Assembly: GCA_018873225.1 (NCBI GenBank)
Contig: JAEILZ010000002.1
Location: forward strand, 1,550,001 to 1,614,000
Reading direction: 5' to 3'
Length of the DNA: 64,000 bases
Source: [Phialemoniopsis] sp. UDSM-2020
Taxonomy: Eukaryota; Ascomycota; Sordariomycetes; Thyridiales; Thyridiaceae
The notes under the pieces are model-generated. The model saw only the letters and a list, made by a program, of their open reading frames with translations, did not search any database and was not told the origin of the DNA. A program made the position numbers and the translations under genes. Below, piece after piece: positions 47,962-59,400 of this stretch. Position 1 is the stretch's first letter. Every line of letters starts with the position of its first letter.

Positions 47962-50157
47962 CTACGGCTGCTCCTTCTCCAAGCCCTCCAGCTCCTTGAG
48001 AACGGTGGACTTGGTAGCAATCTTCTTGAGCTGAGTGTCCTCTAGCTTCTCTCCACCGGCATGGCGCATCTCGAGGTCCTCAATAGCCCGGATCTTCTTT
48101 TGGAGACTTCGCATCTTCTTAGCGTTGGGGTTCTGTGCCAGCGAGGAAGAGTTGTCGCCATTGGCGTTGCCGGCAGCGTGAGCCGCCTGATGCTGGCCGG
48201 CCGCACCGCCGTCGCGATGGTTTTGGTGCCCATGGCCGCGAGCCTGGCTGTGCTCACGGTTCCGCTGCGTGTTGCTCCGGTTGCGCCCGCCATGCATGTT
48301 ATTGCGAGACTGGCTCCGCGAGTGGTGGTGACCTCGACGCTCGGGGCTGCGTCCCTCGTGGCCTGAACCGTTGCCAAAGTCGCGAGGCGGAGGCGCCAGG
48401 TTTCCGTTATCGCCACCGGCGCCGACGTTGCCATCCGAGTCCTTTGCCTTCTTGTTGCCTCGCTTCTTCTTATTCTTCAGAGCTGCCTTGGACAAATTCT
48501 CATTGCCATCGGCTGGCTCTGCTCCTGGGATGCCAGCGGCTCCGGGAACACCGGTCTGCTCCGCGAACTCGGCACCGGGAATCGCTCTACGAGTCCGGCC
48601 GAATCCGTTGGGCCCGATGTTCGGGAGACCATTGCTCATCACGTGGGCGGCACCTCCCTCATCCTCACGCTTGAAGTGCAGGGGTGTGAGGGCGCCGCGA
48701 GCGCCAGGCGGGCGGTAAGCGCCGGCTGGCTTGGAAGGCGTCTTGATGGTCCCGAGGTAGGCCAAAGCCGAGCTGTGCGGCGTCGGGACGGGGTGCATGG
48801 GATCGCCTTGACTAGCAATCTGCTCGGCCGTCATAGGCCTCCAGATGACGTTGTACAACTCCACCATGTCCTCGTTGTACATAATACCACCTCCAACATG
48901 CCATAGCTTCACGCCATTGTCGACGCGTAGCCGAGGCGAGGTGGTCGCGGTCATGAGGTAGCGGCTGTCGGGACTCCACTGGCACACGCTGGGGTTGCCG
49001 CTCTCAATCGTGCAGATCTTCTTGTAGTCCTTCTCCAAGTCATACACGTCGATCTGGCCAGCCAGGTTACCGAAGCCGGCAACCAGCACGAAGCGCCCAG
49101 TCGGGGAAAAGATGATGGTGTTTCGCGGGCCGAGAGCGAATGAGTGCTGGGCAATCGCACGGTGGTTGAAAATGGTCGTCTTCGCCGGCATGTAGCCATA
49201 AATGACACCAAATTCCTTCGAGTTGGGGGACCATGAAACGTCATGGATAGGTCCCTCCTTGTCGAGCGAAACGCGTGCGTCGAAGCCACCGCTGGCGCTG
49301 AGCAGGTAGAGCGTAGTCTCTCCATAGTAGCTCTTGTTTGATTTATCGACATCGGTCTGCGCCAACACAATCAGGCTCGAGCCCTGCGAGTTCCACTTCA
49401 GCTGCACCTTGTCGCCCTTGAAAAACGTCTTTTGCGAGACAGGCGATGTGAAGCTGGGCACGTTGAAGACCTTCACGGCAGCAGGTTGACCCTGTATAGA
49501 CCCATATTAGTACCTGGTAATTGAAAGACAGGCCAAGCTCATGGCGCGCCCGTTCGGCCGGGTTTGGCTTACCTTGCGCTCGGGGACAAAGACAGCAACT
49601 GAATGTGTTTGTCCGGGTGCAACGGCGAAATTGGTGACTCCCTCGACCCTCAGCTTGTTCCACACAGTCTTGAGATCATCGCTCGCGTAGAATTGGACCT
49701 CGTTCGTCACGAGGCGGGCGCAGAATGCCTCGTCGTCGGTGTATTGCAGGTTCCAGCCCGACTGCGATTTCTGAACGAACTGGCCCAGAGGCTGCTTCTC
49801 GGCACCCTCTGCCAAGTCCTCAACGGTACGCCAGACCTTGAAGTTCTTGGTGGCATCACCAGCCTCGTCCTTGGCGGGGCGTTCCCAGGTGCTGAGGTAG
49901 GTACCGCGAGGGGAGAAGCCCAGCTCAAAGACGTTGGAAACGGTGAGGGAAGTCAGGACGGAGCCGACGGAAGCATCGACGACGCAGACTACTTCGTTCG
50001 TAGCCCAGGCGAAGTATCGTCCGCAGGGGGAATAGACACAGCACCGAAGATTGCCTTCGGGTTTGGTGAACCCAGGCAGGGCCTGATAGACGGGATCGGC
50101 GTCAAAGACACCGATGGCCTTCTGGGTTCGATACGCAAACTGGAGTGGACTGGCCAT
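47962..50157 (-). CDS. Eukaryotic translation initiation factor 2A
   Basis: eIF2A is a beta-propeller protein implicated in GTP-independent delivery of initiator tRNA under special conditions. Exons 49573-50157 and 47962-49491 (81-bp intron) give 704 residues. The N-terminal 430 residues are WD-like blades (YSPCGRYFAWATNEVVCVVD, GFSPRGTYLSTWERP, LIVLAQTDVDKSNKSYYGET). The eIF2A signature is GFDARVSLDKEGPIHDVSWS, EFGVIYGYMPAKTTIFNHR, IFSPTGRFVLVAGFGNLAGQ and QWSPDSRYLMTATTSPRLRV. The C-terminal third is disordered, rich in Gly/His/Arg/Asn, with a final coiled coil (RSLQKKIRAIEDLEMR, LKKIATKSTVLKELEGLEKE). Very secure. The region upstream of the start is CT-rich on the coding strand, as in strongly expressed fungal genes. 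Confidence 0.96.
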
Positions 50158-51910
50158 GACTAGTTAAAGTCACAGATGTTGTCGCAGCGGTGCGTAGACT
50201 CTTCAGTGGTAAACAGCGTTCTGTATTGGGAGATCCTTGTGATTCCTCGAATCCCTTGACAATCTCAAGTATAATTTTCTCGCGCGGGGGGTCTGCCGGT
50301 TCGCCACTCCGAAGGGAGGATGCAGATAAGCAAGGTTGGACAGATTAGGGTGACGCGTGAAGAAGATTTTGTGACTGATCGATGATATGTGTGAAAGACA
50401 GCTTGTCGACCTTGGCTTGACGGTGATGGCGGACAGTGACTTTACACGTGGAAGAGATGCAGGTGCGCGACTCAGGCTTCCTTTTGACGAGGGAAGATCG
50501 GGTATTGGCGAGACGAGGAGGGGTGGATCGATTCCAAGGATGAGAACGGTGAGTAGCAAATAAAAAAGAAGAGAAATTGACAGGCGCACCCTGTGGACAG
50601 GATTGACGGAGCGGTGCGTGTTGCGACCTGGTCGTGGAGCTCGAAGAAGGGAGGGAAGACGGGGAGAAGAAGAGGAGAAAGAAAGAAAGTCGGTGTCGTG
50701 ATTATTTTTTTTTCCCTCTCTTTTTTTTTGTTGTTTGAGAATTTGATTTGGGATGCCCCACGTTAAGGCTGGAGCGGCGGGCTAACGCCCAACCACCACA
50801 TCACTGCACCGGTCAGGCACAGCACTGCCCTGGAAGCACTGGATTTTTTGGGGGGGAGGGGCTTGCGGTCTGGCCACATCGGTAGTGGATGGGAATTGAG
50901 TGCCTAAAACCCGCTATCCGATCTACCCCTAGATTAGCATATCTGGAGCCTGGCACTGGTGGGTTGGCTAGGCCGTCTTGGCTCCAGGTCCTTTCATTTT
51001 GATACCCGTCCGTGCTGACTAACCATAGCAACGTCAAACATCGGAGACCAACCCCCAGAGAACACATCAAATCGCATCAGAGCTTGACCGTATGCGAGAG
51101 CATAAGTCTAAGTGCGGCGGACATGAGACTCGCCATCAGGCATAAGTGTCATCAAAATCGGCATGATTGACCTTTGGTCTCCCGATAACAAGATGTCCTC
51201 CTTAATCTGGGCTGATAGCAATGGAGGGTATCATCATGTTTACAGTCTGCCAGGTTGGATGGTCTTGTATCATGCTTGATATACAATGTATGATATCATG
51301 TGCCATGCTGATTCTCTATGGGATTAGTAGCAGTGGAAGGTAAGGACAAAATTGACAGTCAAAGTCTAATATGTATTCGCCATGACATATATCTTCAACC
51401 TTTTCTTGTGCTTTCAAAGACTTGTGGCAATATTTGGACATGATGTTGGTACTGTCTCTCCTGATGTTCGCAGTCCGTATCAAACTGATCTTTTCCCTGC
51501 ATGCTTGATAGTAACCCACCCTGGCGGGTTGGTCTTGAAGCTGTTGATACTCTCACATTTTCCTTAGAATGTAGCTTTCCACTGTACTCACCTTCACCTC
51601 ACTTTCTACTGTGACATAAAATCACTGCTAAAATCAGGGTGGATTCTCGGTAGTCTTACCTGCCAACCCATGCTATTTCAAAGATATGAGTCTTCGCTTA
51701 TAGGAATTCACATGGAAATAACTTCACCCGGTTCACACTTCTGGTTACAGTCTTCTACAACACAAACAAGGCTACACATCCCTCTTCCCAGCAGGATCAA
51801 CTTGGAGAAGTAAGAGTCTGAAACTTTGACCCCTTGAAGACAACTTCTTTAACAAGTCTTAGTTGGCTTCTCCAATATCAAGTCTTACACTAACGAATTA
51901 CCAGGGCACA
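50158..51910. other. Divergent spacer between eIF2A and the orphan gene
   Basis: Contains homopolymer tracts at about 50702-50735 (runs of 9-10 T) with a purine-rich run just before (50640-50690); on the eIF2A strand this is a poly-A plus CT-rich promoter-like block. From about 51130 to 51860 the sequence is noticeably AT-richer than its surroundings, without an open frame. Confidence 0.5.
50640..50735 (-). promoter_or_regulatory. Poly-A/CT-rich promoter block upstream of eIF2A
   Basis: Read on the minus strand: two A-runs followed by a long CT-rich stretch about 480 bases before the eIF2A start. Such tracts commonly mark nucleosome-poor promoters and start regions of fungal housekeeping genes. 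Assignment is by resemblance only. Confidence 0.4.
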
Positions 51911-54044
51911 ATGGATGATCAACTGAGGGTCCAACCAGAGGGAGCAAACATGCCAGCTGGATATGACTCCTTGGATCAAAGGTCACCTAACACAAGACTG
52001 CACCCTTCACAGTCAGAGACTACCCTAGCTTCGGACACTGGTGGCCTCCAGACAACAAACCTGATCATGACCACTCACCGCAGACTGTTCAACAACTTCA
52101 TGGCCACTGTGAGTGGGATTAGTCCTGCACAGCCGGTCAGGGAAGATGACCGGTCATACACCGGGCCTCCGGGCCCGCATATCGGCGGAAATGCGGGTCA
52201 GCAGGATGTAGAAGCTGCCGGAAGCAGTCCGGTACCTTCCGGTGAGTTCTGAAAGGCTTGGCCATTCATCTATGAATGGACGCCCGGCAGGTCACTGGCG
52301 AGCTCACTCCCTTCTCCGTCTCCCAAGTCCCTCATTGCCTTTAAAACCCCTCCTTCCACCCCTTAGTGGCCTCGAGCTGATCTCTTCTTTCAGCTTTCGA
52401 TCATCTCTTTCTCGGAGGTGATTACCACTTGGTCACTTCTCCCGACCTCGATCTTGCAATTTCATCCTCCAGCAGCTCCGAGAAGGATAACGAAGACTTC
52501 CCAACACCCTTTCAGTCGTCAACTGACTCTTTTGGTCTGGCCCAGCAAGCCCTGATCCAATATCTTCGCAGCTATCGTCCAAGTCTCGCAAGCCTTGACT
52601 CGAAGAATTCTCGACACAACGAGACAATGGCGCAGAATCCGAATGAGACCTTGCCCTCGGCGCGCGAGCTCGCAGAGGATGACCAGTTCTACCAGGTCGA
52701 AGAGGACCGTATGCGCCAGTACCTGTATGTGAATCCGCGCCGACAGCAGTACAACGAGCTCCTTCGTCATGTCGGCGATGTCAAGAAGAGCATCAAGATG
52801 ACGGACGCTGGTGGCAACATCAGCTATCACGCTCTCAACGTAAGTCTTCATCCACACTTCGTTCCTAGCTCTGCTCGCTCAGTCGCGTCTGCGAGACTAC
52901 GTCTTTTGCTTCGCGCATCGCTACTCCTACCCCACAACCAGCATCGTTATCACAATGGTACCCTCGCTAACGTCGATGTTGCCGACAGTGGGATGCTGGA
53001 AACCCTTCCGATGGAACGGTCGCTCCGCTTCTCAACCAGGCCAGAGACATGACCAGAGATGATCTTCTCAAGATCGCCAAGAACCTCCTGGCCATCAACC
53101 CGCAAGTCACTCTTCACTCTGAGCCGCACACCCGCTGGAACAAGACCAGCCACATGGGTACTTTTCTCTCCCAGGGCGACGAGAAAGCCATCTTCCTCGA
53201 GTTCCAGTACAAGCGCGTCTGTGGCGCCGACTATGCTCTCGGTTACGCCTGCTCGTATGAGCCGGCCCGCGTTCTAGCCAAGCTCAAGGACATCGCCGTT
53301 GTCACTGATGGTGACGCGAAGCTCCCTATCAAGCAGGAGGACGCTCCTCAGAAGGAGACTCCCGTCGAAGCCGAAGTCATCGACAAGAAAGGTAAAGGCG
53401 TCGATCACACCCTACTTCCCGCCGGTCCCAGCCAGGTACTCAGCCTGAACCTCAAGAACCCCGAGGCCAGCACTCCCCAGGGCGGCGATGTTGAAGCTGC
53501 CAAGGCCGCCGAAGACGAGCGCCTCAAGAAGTCCTGGGTCTACGTCGTCCGCGTGATCGCCATCCCCGCGCCGCCGGGCTCGTACTTCAACACCTTCACG
53601 GGACCGCCCACTCCGGACCGCAACTACACCCTCCTCGGCGAGGGCGGCTGGGTCGTCCCGCCCCTCGAGGAGCGCGAGGCCCTCCGCAAGCAGCGCGCCG
53701 ACGAGTACAAGCCGCTCAAGCAGCGGGGCTACAAGCGCACCCGCCTGCACTCCGACGTTGCCGCCGCGGCCGTCTCCGACCGCTCCAACTGGCTGCCCGA
53801 CCCCATCTCGCACGGCTCCGATCCCGAGGTCTGGCTCGAGGTCGCCGATCCCTGCAAGGAGGACGTCTACTGGCTGGTCTGGAACATGCTGGGCGGTAAG
53901 CAGTACAAGGGCTTCCGCCGCGGTGTCGGCTTCGGCATGGACCGCGACGATCCGAAATCTGCAGAGTTCCTCGGCCTCGTCGCCCAGAAGAACCCCTTCA
54001 CCTCGCCGTCTCCGGCTGCGCGCCGCCACTCTGCAAACTGCTGA
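51911..54044 (+). CDS. Unrecognised protein, 610 residues (orphan-like)
   Basis: I joined three exons: 51911-52241, 52394-52839 and 52989-54044. All junctions are GT-AG (GTGAGT/TTTCAG, GTAAGT/GACAG) and phases close, giving one 610-residue frame. No known domain is recognised. Residues 1-225 are polar, Ser/Gln/Asp rich and probably disordered, with SSSSSSEKDNEDF in the middle. Residues about 225-330 look folded (LAEDDQFYQVEEDRMRQYL, NELLRHVGDVKKSIKMTD, RDDLLKIAKNLLAINPQ). About 330-380 contain HMGTFLSQGDEKAIFLEFQY. A further conserved-looking, Trp/Tyr-rich C-terminal part has WVYVVRVIAIPAPPGSYFNT, GWVVPPLEEREALRKQR and VYWLVWNMLGGKQYKGFRR. If the first exon is not used, the ATG at 52627 (perfect ACAATGG context) would give a 422-residue protein. 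The introns (152 and 149 bp) are twice the local norm. Function unknown. Confidence 0.72.
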
Positions 54045-54823
54045 ATGGCTGCCGCGAGTCGCTCCAGATCAATCTAACGATGGAGAGCGGGACAATTTGC
54101 TTTACTCGTGGGCCTTCCGGTGTTGGTTCCGGAAGATATGACAACACTCCAAATTCCCTCCTTTCTCAAAGGGAAAGAGAACCTCGGCAAGATGGCCTCG
54201 GATTCAGGACTGGCAACATGGCTATGCAGGGATGCATGAAATGGGAGTAGGACTGATAGATATAGGCTGTGGTCAAATCAAAAGGACTCCCTTATTATAA
54301 GTTTGACCTTGATGTTGCTGCATCCCGTGAACACGAGTAACATAGATCCAATCATCAGAACTTCCTACTACAAGCCCGCTGCTATATAGTCTATTTCCCA
54401 TCTTTGTGTGTCTTATCACAAGCGAGACCTGTCTCCTTTGATAGATTGGAGTTAGCTTTCATTCCGGCTCCAGGCCAGAGGGCCTGTCGTTCTATCTACC
54501 CAGAGGCAGGACAAGGAAAAGCCACAGAAGGTGTTAAAACAGACTCGTGTATCCTACGCCAGCCAATTCGAAGAGGTCTAGTCTACCGGCGATACCTAGA
54601 TCTCCGGTATTATCGCGTCTGAAATGCAAGTCATGTAAAACGTAGCTCATTCTGAGGCCAGGTGAAAAAGAAAGATGCAGCAAATCCCCCAACCGTACTA
54701 TTGCTATGCATGGACACGCAATGAGATAACAAGCAAGCAAATATCAATAGACAAGATCAGAGCGTAGGCTTCATAAGAAGTCTTCCCGAACTCTTGCTCC
54801 AGACGATGTCAACCGGATCAAGG
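54045..54823. other. Convergent spacer between orphan gene and OSH-like gene
   Basis: Two 3' ends; nothing recognised. Confidence 0.5.
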
Positions 54824-56433
54824 TCACGAGGAGACCTTCACGTCTCCCAGAATTTCCTGCAAATCCCATTCGCCCCTTTGAGCCTTCTCAAGAACCGCTT
54901 TGCCCTTATCTGAGAGCTGCGGTTTGCCCCCATTCCCGGTCACCTGTTCGAAAAAGACAGGCTTCCAGACCTCGCCAGTCTGTTCACGGTGCCTTGCTTT
55001 TTCGCGCTGCCGCTCTTCCAGCTCTTGCTTGACCGTCGTCGCACGCGAGAATTGTTTGGCGAGAATAGCTTCTGTGACGCCGCCCCAGAGTCGGAGGGAT
55101 TCATTGTCCAGCTGCTTCTCCTCGGGAGGAAGGGACTTTGGTGCCACACTCAGCGGCCCAATATCAATTATGGTGACCTGCTCCTCGGGAGGATGCGAGT
55201 CCTAAAAGGTAATTAGCTTGTGTGGATGTGGGAGATGCAGGGCGAGTGTGCTACTGACCACAGGCTTGGGTCCTAGAGTGAAAATGACCTTGTCCTTCCA
55301 AACACCGCCAAGGCGAGCAAGGATATCCTCTTCAGGAACGTCACGTATGCGAGTCTTGTTGTCGTTCTCCGGGTCATATCGAAAGATGATACCTTCCACT
55401 TTGTTGGTTGAGCGGCCCAGCCAACCATCATCGTAGTAATTGAGAATTGCCTTGAGCTTCGTCTGTGGGCAGGTAATGAAAGCCATATCACCGACCGAGA
55501 CACTCAAGGCCCCGCGCAGAATGCCTCCGAGATGCGCAGCCGGATGGGTAAGCTGGTAGGTTTCGTGGTCACGCTTCTCGACCGTGATAAAGATGCCCAG
55601 GTTGTGCTCGCCGGGCATGACCTTGATGCTGGTGCCCGTGAACTTGGCTGTGATCTGGTCGAAGCCACGAGCATGCAGGCCCTTCTCGGGGCAGCTAATA
55701 TAAAAAGCGCTCACGGGCGGATGATGTGACGTTTGTTCCGTCAGGTAAGATACCCTGACCTTGGGCTTGGTAGGATCGGTCCCGGTCTGAGCCACAGAGA
55801 CAGTCGAGGCGGCTTTCGAGTCGCCGGCACCCAGACCAGCCGGGATGGCAAGTCTACCTGACTTGATGCTGGAGGCACTGCTGCCAGGTTTGCTGTCCTT
55901 CTTTTCCTTGGGGGCCAGCTCGTTGGTGTCAATCCTCGGCGCATTGTCCTCTGCCTCCCAGTTGCACCGGAAGAACTCGCCCAGGCATGAGTTGTAAGGC
56001 TTGCAAGGCCTCCCTTTGGCGTATTTGAGATCTTTGGTGAACCAAAAACGCAACACTTCTAGCATACGGTCGAGGGGTTCATCTGAGGTGCCGATGGCGA
56101 TGAACGTATTGGGCGCATCGAGGTAGTTCCAGTACTCGAGGTTGGGTGTCGGTTCGAGGAGCTGCGATGGCAGGGAGAAGCGTACGGAGGCGAGATCGGC
56201 AACACCTATAAACCTGCGTATTTGGGGAAGTATTGTTTAGCTTCGCGAGCTCGGCCTTGTCTCTGTGGCCGTGCAGCAACGAGAGCTGGCGCGGCCTAGG
56301 CGGGCACAGAGGTAGAAATGGACTCTTGTGTTTCGAGGTAGACTCACTTCCTCAATATGGATATAAAAGTTTTGAGTTTGGAGCCATCGCTCTGCGGCTC
56401 CTCAGCGGGTTGCTGAGCAGCTGCGTCGGCCAT
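54824..56433 (-). CDS. Oxysterol-binding protein-related, Osh6/Osh7-like
   Basis: ORP proteins move sterols, phosphatidylserine or PI4P at membrane contact sites. Exons 56348-56433, 55259-56213 and 54824-55201 give 472 residues with no PH or ankyrin domain, that is, the short ORP form. The lipid-binding domain begins at FISILRKFIGVADLASVRF, with SLPSQLLEPTPNLEYWNYLD (the Osh6/7-type entry), FTKDLKYAKGRPCKPYNSCL and GEFFRC. The ORP signature EQTSHHPP is at 188-195, where the family usually has EQVSHHPP. A polar insert (about 110-165, KEKKDSKPGSSASSIKSG) interrupts the domain. Later marks are AILNYYDDGWLGRSTNKVEG and ESLRLWGGVTEAI, then RATTVKQELEERQREKARHR and a C-terminal WKPVFFEQV. The ligand is not readable, though Osh6/7 relatives carry phosphatidylserine. 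Confidence 0.94.
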
Positions 56434-59400
56434 GGTGAGAGAGTGTTCCCAATGCTCGAGAGGCAGCGAGATGTTAAGTGGCTATATCTGGGTCTCTGAC
56501 CACCGAAATGGCGGTGTTGAAGCTGTGCTCTCGTTTCTAGGAGTTGAGAGCGACGCGAATTTGTCTCGGGCGCTTTCTTGATGCGAATTCTCTGGCGGAG
56601 GTCAGCCGTCTTTGCGGTCGATAAGAGCGCAAAAGAAGTTGGTCGATTTGATGCGAGTTCGGCCTGGTCTTTTCTTTGATCGATGACGGCGGTTTGCGAT
56701 GGCGTAACTGAGACACTCTAGGTGGGGTACGTGAAAAGCTTAGGTTGCCAGCAGGCGTGCAGGCTTGTGCGATAAGGCCAAAAGATAAGCGGCGCTTAGA
56801 CCAGACTACTACTCCGTAGATTGTCAGCAATCAGTGCGTCAGCCGCTTGGTCGGCGCTGGCACGGGACGGGACCGGGAAAGGAAAAGGCAATTCAAATGT
56901 CTGAACTTGAGAAGTGAGAATAGGAGATGAAACCATCATATAAGAGGACGAAATAGGATGAGGGGCCGCTCGTGATGAAACTTAAAGATGGCGCGTGTCC
57001 TTCACTTTTTTTCGCCTAAACAGCTTATCTGGCAAAAGGTTCAAAGAACAATTTACTATGGATTTTGGCGATGGCATGCTCAACGGTTCCGCAAGCCTGG
57101 TGCCACTGGCAGCCAATCATTCCACCACGAGACAGCATCTGTCGTCGAGGCGGCTCAACAACTCGGATCACATTGTCTCACTTTACGCCCTTCTGATACT
57201 CGGCAGTATCAGAGAAATCCATATGACTTGATACGTTTTTATTGTGTATGGGCTGAGAGTAGGTTTAAGAAGAGGACCGATAAACCAGTGAGTGCAGAAA
57301 AGTAGACGATTTTGGACCAACATCTACAAGTACTATCTCAACTTGCACATCTTCACAAAATAGTCGAGTTCACTGACAATTGAGCAAAGCACCTACCAGT
57401 AGACACTGCGTACTTAGCCATCCGGACCATTTTACACCGATTCGATTCTTGCAAGGCTAAGCTCAAAGGCAGAGCCATCTTCTCATACTCATATCACCTG
57501 CTTGCCAATGACCAGTTACCAGACACGCGCCACCAGCTGTCAGCAGTCAAGTTGTTCATCGAGCCGACCCAAATTGGACATCACACCTCAAGCTACCTAG
57601 TACGTGAGGGAACCCGGCATACCGAGCTGCTAAGCGTCCTTCTCACACTATAACCGCTTTACCTCATCGGCACACCGAGTACAAACGTGGTGCCTGGCAT
57701 GACATCGTCACTCCGGCTTTCGCAGCTTCTGTACCTTGCATAATACGAATTGATCAACATCAGGGTCCTGGGGGAATCCATCTCATGAGATCCACAGGCC
57801 CTGTCGAGCATTGATGGTGTAAAGCGTATCTAGCGGAACCAGCATTCAAGCAGTGACAAGTCTTCAAAGTACCTTCAGGATCCAAGGGGTCCATGGGTCC
57901 TCGTGTGTGGTAGTCATGATATCTGACAGCATTGGACCCTGAATCCCATCGTATTTGAGCATGTTCATGACACCTTGGCCAGCGCTATCAACTTCTTTTT
58001 TTCCAAGTTTCCAGAATGCTACGCAGTGGGTGGATCTGGCAAGGGATTGACGCCAAAAATCCTGACAGGCTGGGAACCGTCCCCCCGGCCGTGGTGCGGT
58101 GCCTGTGCCTGGAAAGTGCCGTTGGCCGTAGCGTCGCTGATCGGCATCCAGGGTCCTCTACCGGCAGAGGGCACTGAGAGCTTGTCCCACGGGCGGGCGC
58201 TGCGGGCTGACCTTTTCACCTCGAAGCGAAGGCGACATCCCCCGGCATTCCCGTACCTGCCCGCTGGATCGCCCCGAATACGAGCCAAAGGGGATTGACG
58301 GTGGCGAACGGAGAGCAGGCCCGGCGTGGTAGTTTTACCAGCCGGGCGAACTGGTCGGACTTGGGGGGCATGCGAGCCGAAGATGGAGTGGGCTTTTTTA
58401 CCAACTTCCAAGGCTGGCGTGCACATGCGTGTGTCGATCCATCGACTCATGCCTGTCAAGCAACGTGGAGATGATCGAATTTGGCTGAAAAGGCAGTGGC
58501 CGATCACTTTAAAAATAGGAAGATGTGCTCCAGGAACGGACGAGGGTCTTTGTGTGTGTATGCATTGCTTTTCGTATGTACAATAGTTGACTCGGGTGGG
58601 CAGAATGGACCAACCTATCCACCACGCCGTGATTGTTCTCCTTTTCAATACTTGAAGGATCACCTGGAAAGGCAATGATCAACCGGCATGTCAGGAATTG
58701 TGGATGGACTTCGAGAAGAGTGCATGGAAGCAAGCTTAGACCAGCAACATGTCTACGGGATACCAGACAGATTGGGCACCCGACCGGCTGTTAGCATAAA
58801 CAGGGACCTCCCAGTATCCGTCGTTCTCCTTTTCTGTATGTAACCCAGGGACAGCAAACTGTTCTACATCTGCTGATGGCGTGTCTGTAAATGTAAAGAT
58901 CGACATGTGTCAACCCTCGAACAGGTAGCCTCTCCGTCAATAATGGATGATAGCAAGTGTGGCGAAGCACAGAGGAGGGGCCGCAGAGTGGCCCCCGGAA
59001 CCCCATTGCCCAACAGATAGTGCTTCGTTCAGCTTTAGATTCAGCTGCCGGATGACGATTCCAAGGAAGCTGCCGTCCAAGTGGGCTACGACGGTCAACT
59101 CATGGGAATTCTGGGGCAACTTTTGTTATAGGGCTGGGATGGGATTTGCGCGAGGAGGAGACTTCCCCATGCGAGGTTCCATCCAGACCCTCCACAGGAC
59201 GCTTCCCCGAAAGCCGGCGCGCGCACGATGCATCTTGACTACGTACCATACCAAACTGATCATCAAGGATTATACCACTACATAAGCGCGTATGCATCAT
59301 TCAGTTTCTTAGTAATCCTGGTAGAGATTGGTCCAAAACCGTCAACCTTTCTGACACCCACTTGACGACCTACTTTACCTACAAGGACATAGGAACGCTG

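Noticed and set aside
51130..51860. AT-richer block as a RIP-degraded transposon
   Set aside because: No terminal repeats, no transposase-like residues and no second copy in the window; composition alone is not enough.
52242..52393. Treating 51911-52252 as an independent 113-residue gene
   Set aside because: It ends just past a consensus GTGAGT donor and joins in phase to the TTTCAG acceptor at 52393, linking it to the downstream frame.
58019..58675. 218-codon minus-strand open frame in the right-hand desert
   Set aside because: Composition rich in Trp, Cys, His, Arg and Pro without hydrophobic core pattern or motif; overlapping open frames on the other strand; no start context.
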